A stretch of DNA of 9,499 bases, taken from the NCBI GenBank assembly GCA_002067405.1, contig MVRP01000164.1:1-9499 (forward strand), read 5' to 3'. Numbering within the stretch: the first letter of the stretch is position 1; each line of letters opens with the position of its first letter. Positions 1-5,175 of this stretch are shown here, piece after piece. The position numbers and the translations under genes are program-made. This DNA comes from Syntrophorhabdaceae bacterium PtaU1.Bin034 (GTDB lineage Bacteria > Desulfobacterota_G > Syntrophorhabdia > Syntrophorhabdales > WCHB1-27). The notes under the pieces are model-generated. The model did no database searches, was not told the origin of the DNA, and was given only the letters and a program-made list of their open reading frames with translations.

Positions 1-48
1 ACCCAACAAGACCGCAATCATTAATATGACTACGACTCTTCTTTTCAT
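1..48 (-). CDS. Start of a probable TRAP solute-binding receptor (DctP-like), truncated by window edge
   Basis: Only the first 16 codons are visible: an ATG at 48 on the minus strand encodes MKRRVVVILMIAVLLG, a positively charged start followed by a hydrophobic run, as in the n- and h-regions of a Sec signal peptide. A clear ribosome binding site, AAGGAGG, lies a few bases upstream. It is the third gene after dctQ and dctM on the same strand, and in many TRAP operons the remaining gene is the periplasmic substrate-binding protein. The signal peptide and start site are seen; the DctP identity rests on operon position alone. If correct, the full protein would be exported, bind an organic acid in the periplasm and hand it to the DctQM membrane complex. 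Confidence 0.6.
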   Translation of the reverse strand, partial: MKRRVVVILMIAVLLG

Positions 49-74
49 TACTGCTCCTCCTTACTGTTTTTATG

Positions 75-89
75 AAGCCTTCCCGGCTT
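75..89 (-). other. Small intercistronic hairpin between dctM and the next gene
   Basis: In the 51-base gap after dctM the arms AAGCC (75-79) and GGCTT (85-89) can pair around a 5-base loop. On the minus-strand transcript it lies between the dctM stop codon and the ribosome binding site of the next gene. A short stem at this place could stabilise or attenuate the message and so change the ratio of receptor to permease, but the stem is only 5 bp and may be chance. Confidence 0.25.
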
Positions 90-99
90 TTTCATTGTC

Positions 100-1401
100 T
101 TATTTCATCAAGTAGTTCGGAAGAAAAAGGGCGATTTGCGGAAACACGAACAGGAGGATGCCAAAAACCACGATGCCTGCCAGGAAAGGCATTACCCCTT
201 TATATACTGTCGACATCGGCGTGTTCGTCAGTTTGTGCACGATGAAGACATTTGAAGCTACAGGAGGGACAACGATGCCCACCATTACCGTGACCGCTAT
301 TATGATACCGAACCATATGGGGTCGAAGCCCAGCTTCTGAACAGCGGGATAAAAGACCGGTGTCGCAAGAATCATAAAGGCGAGGTCATCGATGAACGAC
401 CCGCCGACAAGGTAGACAAAGCAAATGATGGCCATAATGACGTTCTTGTGGACAGGCAATTGTACCACCCAGTCCGATATGAGCTGAGGTATATTCGTGA
501 CCGTGATGAAATGACCCAGGACAGAAGATCCGGCGATCAGCATGAGGAGCATGCACGCGGTTCGCATGGCCTCTCCAATGGCCTTCACATACGCCTTGAA
601 GTTCAACTGTCGCCTGATGACCACCATGAGGAGCACCACCATGGTGCCGACAGCGCCGGCTTCGGTAGGGGTAAAGAACCCCTTAAGAAGCCCGAGGATC
701 ATGAGAAAAAAGACTGCGAGCACCACGGACACCTCCGGAAGCGAGGTAAATCGCTGCTTCCAGGTCGATCTCCCCGCAGCAGGTGCGACGTTCGGGTTGA
801 TCTTTGCCCACCCGTATATGGTCAGGATGAACATCAAGGCAATGCCGAGACCCGGTATGATCCCTGCCAGGAACAGGGCGCCTATCGATTGCTCGGTGAT
901 GAGACCGTAAATAATAAGGAAGATGGTGGGGGGCATGAGACAGCCGAGGGTTCCGACGATTGCGACAAGCCCTGTCGAGAGCGTCCTGTTGTAGCCGTAA
1001 CGGTTCATCTCCGGAATTGCCAGGTTGCTGAAAGTGGCAGCAGTCGCTACCGCTGACCCGCACAATGCCTTGAACGCCGTTGCGCCTCCTACGGTAGCGA
1101 CAGCCAGTCCTCCCGGGATATGACCGACAAACCGGTAGGCGCAATCATAGAGTCTTTTTGCCATCCCCGACGCGAATGCAATCTGACCCATGAAGATGAA
1201 CAGGGGGAAGACCGTGTATCCGTAAGAGGCGAATACGTCATAGAAATCCTTTGCCACCATGTGTGTTGCCGCCTTGAAATTGACGAGATAGCCGAATCCG
1301 ACAAAACCCACCGCGACCATGCAGAAAGGGAGCTCAAGCCCGGTAAAGAACAGGCATAAGAGCGCAATCAATGCGACACATCCGGTGATTAACTCATTCA
1401 T
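100..1401 (-). CDS. dctM: TRAP transporter large permease subunit (DctM family)
   Basis: This 433-residue protein is the ion-coupled translocation channel of a tripartite ATP-independent periplasmic (TRAP) transporter in the inner membrane. It is almost wholly hydrophobic, with roughly a dozen membrane segments, and shows the family's conserved blocks: GSAVATAATFSNLAIPEM (115-132), GTLGCLMPP (150-158), FTPTEAGAVG (243-252), GGSFIDD (333-339) and GIVVPPVASNVF (375-386). The length is normal for DctM. The reading frame stays open upstream, but the start was placed at MNELITG because it follows a GGAGG site and overlaps the dctQ stop by 8 bases (ATGAATGA), which indicates translational coupling. 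Transport of a C4-dicarboxylate is not implied: TRAP systems carry many organic acids, including aromatic and keto acids, and the neighbours here point to a CoA-activated carboxylic acid. Confidence 0.95.
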   Translation of the reverse strand: MNELITGCVALIALLCLFFTGLELPFCMVAVGFVGFGYLVNFKAATHMVAKDFYDVFASYGYTVFPLFIFMGQIAFASGMAKRLYDCAYRFVGHIPGGLAVATVGGATAFKALCGSAVATAATFSNLAIPEMNRYGYNRTLSTGLVAIVGTLGCLMPPTIFLIIYGLITEQSIGALFLAGIIPGLGIALMFILTIYGWAKINPNVAPAAGRSTWKQRFTSLPEVSVVLAVFFLMILGLLKGFFTPTEAGAVGTMVVLLMVVIRRQLNFKAYVKAIGEAMRTACMLLMLIAGSSVLGHFITVTNIPQLISDWVVQLPVHKNVIMAIICFVYLVGGSFIDDLAFMILATPVFYPAVQKLGFDPIWFGIIIAVTVMVGIVVPPVASNVFIVHKLTNTPMSTVYKGVMPFLAGIVVFGILLFVFPQIALFLPNYLMK

Positions 1402-1876
1402 GATTACCTCCAACAATTTTGAAAATGTCGCAAAGAAGCACAACCGACAACATAAAGAAACATGCGCCCAGTGCATAGGCTACAGGATAGAGTGGGATCT
1501 CAAGCGTCCCGGAAACCTCCTTCCCTTCCAGGAACCCCGTCCCTATCTTGAAAGAATTCCAGCTGATCAGGAGAAACATTGCGATCCCGACGCACCTCGT
1601 AACAATGTCCACGGTATTCCTCACCTTTTCAGAAAGCGTATTGAGCACGAAGTCGACCGCAATATGACCTTTCATCCAGGAGGTGATGGGAACGGTGAAA
1701 CCGATAACGATGCCGCCGCACATTGCAATGATCTCCACGGCACCGGGTACCGGATAACCTGCCAGTCTCGTAATGACATCAACTGTTGTCAGCAAAATGA
1801 TGAACGTGAGAAAAACACCCGCTATTGCCTGCATGACCTTGTTGATCTTTAGCACACCATTAAAAAATGCCCTCAT
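1394..1876 (-). CDS. dctQ: TRAP transporter small permease subunit (DctQ family)
   Basis: This 160-residue membrane protein has four predicted transmembrane segments (about 17-37, 46-66, 90-110 and 129-153) and the DctQ-family block GHIAVDFV at 70-77, plus the DVITRLAGYPVPGAVEI stretch after the first helix. DctQ proteins pair with DctM and help dock the solute receptor. The start at 1876 (MRAFFNG) was preferred over an ATG six codons upstream because an AAGGAGG site lies just before it, and the upstream ATG would include that site in the coding region. It is the first recognised gene of the minus-strand operon, with its stop inside the dctM start. A long leader of about 230 bases separates it from the predicted promoter. 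Confidence 0.92.
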   Translation of the reverse strand: MRAFFNGVLKINKVMQAIAGVFLTFIILLTTVDVITRLAGYPVPGAVEIIAMCGGIVIGFTVPITSWMKGHIAVDFVLNTLSEKVRNTVDIVTRCVGIAMFLLISWNSFKIGTGFLEGKEVSGTLEIPLYPVAYALGACFFMLSVVLLCDIFKIVGGNHE

Positions 1877-1923
1877 AGAACCTCCTTGCCTCATCCTCGA
1901 AGGTAGTGAATTCTGCGCTACGG

Positions 1924-1944
1924 CCGGCGAGGCTGTCTCGCCGG
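1924..1944 (-). other. Perfect 8-bp hairpin in the dctQ leader
   Basis: CCGGCGAG (1924-1931) and CTCGCCGG (1937-1944) are exact reverse complements around a 5-base loop. The stem lies in the predicted 5' untranslated leader of the dctQM operon, about 48 bases before the dctQ start. No run of T follows it on either strand, so it is not a standard intrinsic terminator. It may affect message stability or translation, or be part of a dispersed palindromic repeat. Confidence 0.45.
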
Positions 1945-2081
1945 AAATGCCACAAGGGCCCTCTGATCAGGAACCTGAAAAAACGAATGATAACATTAAC
2001 ATAAAACCTTAAAAGCATTCCCAACCGGCTCTGACCCGCTCCGCCCCAACCTTTCCCCTCCCGTAAAGAACGGATAGGTGT

Positions 2082-2094
2082 GCCATACAGTGGC
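2082..2094. promoter_or_regulatory. Operator candidate O1 (dct side), GCCAT-ACA-GTGGC
   Basis: GCCAT and GTGGC form an inverted repeat with one mismatch around the spacer ACA. The 11-base core CCATACAGTGG matches the core of the second site at 2249-2259 in 10 of 11 positions. It lies 19 bases downstream of the -10 box of the dct promoter, at about +13 to +25 of the predicted transcript, where bound repressor would block initiation or early elongation. The proposed ligand protein is the adjacent IclR-family regulator, inferred from position. Confidence 0.6.
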
Positions 2095-2112
2095 TTAATT
2101 TTTCATGCACTG

Positions 2113-2141
2113 ACTATACAAAGTGCCGTTAAGCTTGTCAA
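2113..2141 (-). promoter_or_regulatory. Sigma70-type promoter for the dctQM(P) operon
   Basis: On the minus strand a perfect -35 box TTGACA (2141-2136) is followed after exactly 17 bases by TATAGT (2118-2113), which matches the -10 consensus in five of six positions. A/T-rich sequence lies immediately upstream of the -35 box. Transcription would begin near 2106, giving a leader of about 230 bases before dctQ. This is a near-consensus promoter, so it likely needs repression rather than activation for control. A further inverted repeat, GCACT/AGTGC (2107-2111 and 2122-2126), flanks the -10 box. Confidence 0.8.
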
Positions 2142-2198
2142 CACAAAAATATTTAAGATTAAAAATTATAATGAAATTAGCCTATTTAAAGAAATTAC

Positions 2199-2226
2199 TT
2201 GACAAGGAGCACAGAAGTGATAGTCT
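2199..2226 (+). promoter_or_regulatory. Promoter for the IclR gene and catabolic operon
   Basis: A perfect -35 box TTGACA (2199-2204) is followed after 16 bases by TAGTCT (2221-2226), a weak -10 that keeps the key T1, A2 and T6 positions. The predicted start is near 2233, about 75 bases before the IclR start codon. It is divergent from the dct promoter, with 57 bases between the two -35 boxes. The -35 is convincing; the -10 choice is less sure, so the exact start could shift by a few bases. Confidence 0.55.
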
Positions 2227-2245
2227 TTCACTCTACGGAACATAT

Positions 2246-2262
2246 ATACCATACAATGGTAT
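2246..2262. promoter_or_regulatory. Operator candidate O2 (iclR side), perfect inverted repeat ATACCAT-ACA-ATGGTAT
   Basis: The 7-base arms ATACCAT (2246-2252) and ATGGTAT (2256-2262) are exact reverse complements around the 3-base spacer ACA. The core repeats at 2083-2093 near the divergent promoter. It begins about 20 bases after the -10 box of the iclR promoter, so bound protein would overlap the early transcribed region. Short palindromes of this size are typical of IclR-family dimer binding sites, so autoregulation by the adjacent gene's product is the likely role. Confidence 0.7.
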
Positions 2263-2307
2263 TAAGTTGGCCTGTGAGAGCCGTAGAATGAAACAGGTTG
2301 GCAGGGG

Positions 2308-3141
2308 ATGACAGTAACGCAGGATACGAAAAAAAAGCGGTTCTACAACAGGTCCTTAGAACGTGCGCTCGGAATATTGTGTGTCTTTGACAGTTTCACA
2401 CCGGCACTCACTCTCACTCAGCTTTCCGAATCCTTGAACCTGTCGAGATCGACCCTCGCAAGGCTTTGCACCACCCTGGTCGAATTCGGTTTTCTCCGTT
2501 ACGACGAGATGACAAGTCAGTACTCGCCGGGGCTGAAGCTGTTTGAGCTCGGCGGACTTGTCTACTCAACCTTTTCTCTCAGGAACGTTGCGTCTCCCTG
2601 CTTGAGCAGGCTCCAGGTGAAGCTCGGCAAGACCGTCTTTCTCGGCATTCTTCAGGACGACGAGATCGTTTACATAGACAAGAAGGAAAATCCGAGGAAT
2701 CCCATAATCTTCGCATCGAACGTGGGTGATCGCCGGCCGCCCTATTTTGGGATGTTTCAGTTGCTTTTGGCGTTTCTTCCCCGCATAGAGGTAAACAGGA
2801 TACTCCAGAGAAAGCCTCTGACGGCAGCGACAAAGAAATCGATCACGGACGAGGACCTTTTCAAGGAAAGGTTTGCCTCGATACGGAAGAACGGGTTTTT
2901 TCTCGAGGAAGGAGAGGCAATCGACGGCATATCGGGTGTTTCAGCTCCCATTCTGAATTTCGGTGGAAAAGTGATTGCCGCGGTGGGCGTGAGTTTTGTC
3001 TCCTCCTCAATCGATGAAAATGGCAAACAGACAATCATAAAGGAAGTTGTCGGCGCGGCCGGAGAAATATCCGAGAGACTCGGCCTTTCGCTCGCGCAAA
3101 GGGAGACTGCCGCAAAAACGGCCGGATTGGAGGCAAAGTGA
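2308..3141 (+). CDS. IclR-family transcriptional regulator
   Basis: This 277-residue protein has the IclR layout. An N-terminal winged helix-turn-helix occupies about 13-78, with the characteristic SLERALGILCVFDSF opening, the recognition helix region around SRSTLARLCTTLVEFGFL (46-63) and a wing near 64-75. The C-terminal effector-binding domain covers about 90-262, with the family block GISGVSAPILNFGGKVIAAV at 207-226. IclR regulators bind DNA as dimers or tetramers and sense small aromatic or organic acids or their derivatives. The ATG at 2308 is the only possible start near this point, since an in-frame stop lies at 2284-2286; its ribosome binding site is poor (GCAGGGG directly before it), suggesting low expression. 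It overlaps the next gene by 4 bases and faces the TRAP operon, making it the probable local regulator of both units. The effector is unknown. Confidence 0.93.
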   Translation: MTVTQDTKKKRFYNRSLERALGILCVFDSFTPALTLTQLSESLNLSRSTLARLCTTLVEFGFLRYDEMTSQYSPGLKLFELGGLVYSTFSLRNVASPCLSRLQVKLGKTVFLGILQDDEIVYIDKKENPRNPIIFASNVGDRRPPYFGMFQLLLAFLPRIEVNRILQRKPLTAATKKSITDEDLFKERFASIRKNGFFLEEGEAIDGISGVSAPILNFGGKVIAAVGVSFVSSSIDENGKQTIIKEVVGAAGEISERLGLSLAQRETAAKTAGLEAK

Positions 3142-3914
3142 ACAGCGAAGTGCGATTCGAGAAGAAAGGTTCCATTGCATACATCACCCTCGACAGACCG
3201 GAGGCCCTCAACGCCCTGAACAGAAGCGTTCTCGGGACCATCGACCGGATCTTTACGGAGCTCGAGGAAGATAATGAAATTATTGTGGCGGTGATCACCG
3301 GAGCGGGTGAGAAGTCCTTTGTTGCCGGCGCTGACGTGAGAGAGATCAAGGAAGCGGGAAAGGGCCGGACGGCCATGATCACCGAGGGCCAGCATGTGCT
3401 CTCCCGGGTGCGGACATCGAGCAAGGTCGTGATCGCTGCAGTGAACGGTTACGCGCTGGGCGGAGGATGTGAGCTCGCCCTTGCCTGCGACATCAGGATA
3501 GCGTCGGAAAATGCAAAATTCGGCTTGCCGGAAGCGTCTTTGGCGGTAATGGCGGGCTACGGAGGAACACAGTTGCTGGCAAGGCTGATCGGACCGGGCA
3601 GGGCCAAATACATGATGTTCTCCGGGATGATGCTGAACGCTGAAGAGGCCTTCCGATTCGGACTGGTGGAAAAGGTCTGCGCGAAAGAAACGCTGATGGA
3701 CGAAGTCGACAATCTTGCGAAGAAAATCGCCTCCTTCGGCCCCCTTTCGATCAAGGGCACCAAACGGGCCATTGATGGGGGGATCGAGCTTCCCCTCGGA
3801 GAGGCGCTGAAATTCGAGCTTGAACTGTACGACAAGGTTGCCAATGCCGGGGATGCGGAGGAAGGGCTCTCCGCGTTCCTCGAGAAGCGGAAACCGGTGT
3901 ACAGAGGAAAATAA
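3138..3914 (+). CDS. Enoyl-CoA hydratase / crotonase family protein
   Basis: This 258-residue crotonase-fold enzyme would add water to (or remove it from) a 2-enoyl-CoA in the cytoplasm. It has the oxyanion-hole segments FVAGADVREI (61-70) and NGYALGGGCELALACD (103-118). Both acid/base glutamates of true hydratases are present, Glu112 in GGGCE and Glu132 in FGLPE, aligning with Glu144 and Glu164 of rat mitochondrial hydratase. This favours real hydratase activity over other crotonase reactions. The segment after it reads VMAGYGGTQLL, where many relatives have a proline and an arginine. The start is a GTG that overlaps the IclR stop (GTGA) with GGAGG four bases before it, so translation is probably coupled to the regulator. 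The substrate may be a cyclic or straight-chain enoyl-CoA. Confidence 0.92.
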   Translation: MNSEVRFEKKGSIAYITLDRPEALNALNRSVLGTIDRIFTELEEDNEIIVAVITGAGEKSFVAGADVREIKEAGKGRTAMITEGQHVLSRVRTSSKVVIAAVNGYALGGGCELALACDIRIASENAKFGLPEASLAVMAGYGGTQLLARLIGPGRAKYMMFSGMMLNAEEAFRFGLVEKVCAKETLMDEVDNLAKKIASFGPLSIKGTKRAIDGGIELPLGEALKFELELYDKVANAGDAEEGLSAFLEKRKPVYRGK

Positions 3915-3949
3915 TCAGACAAAACCCCACTAAAGAAAGGAGAAAAAAG

Positions 3950-5134
3950 ATGAAGTACCCGAAACTGTTCGAACCAATAACGATGCGTGGCGTAACATTC
4001 CCCAACAGAATACACAGGACCTCCATGGTATCCGGCCTGACTACCGAGGACGGGGCCGTCACCGACGACCTGAAGAAAAGATATGCCAGGGAAGCAAAGG
4101 GCGGCGTAGGCGCCATCGTGGTGGAAGCGGCCGTGATCATCTCTTCCAAAAGCCCTTACAATCTGCGGATCAGCAGCGACGACTATATTCCGGGGCTTAA
4201 GGAAGTCGTAAAAAGCATTCGCGATGTAAACAAGGAAGTGAAGGCCGGCATTCAGATCATGCAGCACCTGAAACTTGCAAGGACGGGCTGGAGACAGAAA
4301 GTGGAAGACTTCAAGACCGAAGAGCTTTCGAAAATCGTGAACGACCATGTGGCAGCGGCCAAACGTGCACTCGAGGCGGGATTCGACTTCATCGAAATCC
4401 ACATGGCTCATGCATACGTCCTCTCTTCATTCCTGTCCAGGGTAAACCACAGGACCGACGGTTACGGCGGCAGCTTCGAAAAGCGGATGAAACTGCCCAT
4501 CGAGGTGTATCAGGCGGTCCGCGCTGCCGTTGGTGAGAATTATCCTCTTGGCATCAGGATCAACGGCGAGGACTTCCATGTGACGGGCAATACTCTGGTT
4601 CAGAGCAGCAGGATCGCGAGAAAGTTCGCCGAGCTCGGCGCAGACTACATCAGCGTGTCGGCGGGAAGCAGGTTCGAAGACGCCCTGACCCCGGCGGAAG
4701 GCAACCCGCCCGACCCGATGTCCGGTTACAGCGGACATCGCATGAGCCCGTGGTTCTGGTGGCCCGATGGAACCCATACGTATCTTTCCGCAGGCATCAG
4801 AAAGACCGTGAGAGACGCAGGATACCAGACACCGATCATTATCGCCGGCAAGATCAGAAATCCCGAGCATGCGGAACAGATCCTTGCCGAAGGACAAGCG
4901 GACATCATCGGCCTCTGCCGTGCGCTGCTCGCCGACCCGGATTGGCCTGCAAAGGCGAAAGAAGGCAGGGACAAGGACATCGTGAAGTGCGCTGCGTGCA
5001 ACTGGTGCCTCGAAGCTGACTCACGTTATGAAAAGGTGAACTGTACCAGATGGCCGGAGGGTAATCTCGCCGCGCCCGATCCTTTTACCCCGAGCATGGC
5101 CAGGGCCGCTCATTTCGACGAAGCCAGCCTGTAG
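3950..5134 (+). CDS. Old Yellow Enzyme-type NADH:flavin oxidoreductase with Fe-S cysteine motif
   Basis: This 394-residue protein is an FMN-binding TIM barrel of the OYE / 2,4-dienoyl-CoA reductase class, which reduces (or in reverse forms) activated C=C bonds. Visible marks are the N-terminal LFEPITMRGVTFPNRI (7-21), Gln105-His106, the HMAH active-site pair (His151 and His154) followed by Tyr156, the RTDGYGGSFEKR block (168-179), Arg203 in GIRIN, and LCRALLADPDWPAKA (322-336). After the barrel comes Cys347, Cys350, Cys353 and Cys365 (C-x2-C-x2-C-x11-C), resembling the [4Fe-4S] motif of dienoyl-CoA reductases, though E. coli FadH has x3 in the second gap. The protein stops about 30 residues later, so the FAD/NAD(P)H domain of full dienoyl-CoA reductases (about 670 residues) is missing and electrons must come from or go to another protein. 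AAAGGAG lies 7 bases before the ATG. A role on a cyclic enoyl- or dienoyl-CoA is inferred. Confidence 0.88.
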   Translation: MKYPKLFEPITMRGVTFPNRIHRTSMVSGLTTEDGAVTDDLKKRYAREAKGGVGAIVVEAAVIISSKSPYNLRISSDDYIPGLKEVVKSIRDVNKEVKAGIQIMQHLKLARTGWRQKVEDFKTEELSKIVNDHVAAAKRALEAGFDFIEIHMAHAYVLSSFLSRVNHRTDGYGGSFEKRMKLPIEVYQAVRAAVGENYPLGIRINGEDFHVTGNTLVQSSRIARKFAELGADYISVSAGSRFEDALTPAEGNPPDPMSGYSGHRMSPWFWWPDGTHTYLSAGIRKTVRDAGYQTPIIIAGKIRNPEHAEQILAEGQADIIGLCRALLADPDWPAKAKEGRDKDIVKCAACNWCLEADSRYEKVNCTRWPEGNLAAPDPFTPSMARAAHFDEASL

Positions 5135-5175
5135 CGACCGCGGGTCATACTCAGGAGAACGAAGGAGATCCGATC

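Larger units (their letters stand above)
1877..2307. other. Divergent regulatory region between dctQ and the IclR gene
   Basis: This 431-base gap contains no convincing protein gene. It splits into three parts. The dctQ-side leader (1877-2106) is G/C-mixed and holds an 8-bp hairpin at 1924-1944. The central part (2082-2262) carries two divergent promoters and two copies of a near-palindromic operator candidate. The 57 bases between the two -35 boxes (2142-2198) are very A/T-rich, like UP elements or a flexible spacer. A separate perfect TATAAT occurs at 2167-2172 on the plus strand but has no good -35 partner. The remaining 45 bases (2263-2307) are the end of the IclR gene's leader. Confidence 0.8.

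Noticed and set aside
448..1056. 202-codon plus-strand frame opposite dctM
   Set aside because: It is antisense to a clearly conserved DctM gene; the product is highly charged, His/Asp/Arg-rich low-complexity, typical of the reverse strand of a membrane-protein gene.
2107..2126. GCACT/AGTGC inverted repeat flanking the dct -10 box as a third operator
   Set aside because: Its arms do not match the CCATACARTGG core and the 10-base spacer differs from the other sites; it was noted with the promoter but is too short to call separately.
2167..2172. Perfect TATAAT on the plus strand as an additional iclR promoter
   Set aside because: The sequence 17 bases upstream (CAAAAA) is not a -35 box, and the hexamer is easily formed by chance in this A/T-rich spacer.
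2123..2311. 62-codon plus-strand frame ending in the IclR start (ATGA overlap)
   Set aside because: It begins inside the divergent dct promoter, runs through both the A/T-rich spacer and the operator palindrome, lacks a ribosome binding site and encodes no recognisable protein.
3557..4411. 284-codon minus-strand frame across the hydratase and OYE genes
   Set aside because: It spans two well-supported genes and their intergenic gap on the opposite strand, has no family features, and is best explained by GC-biased codon use.
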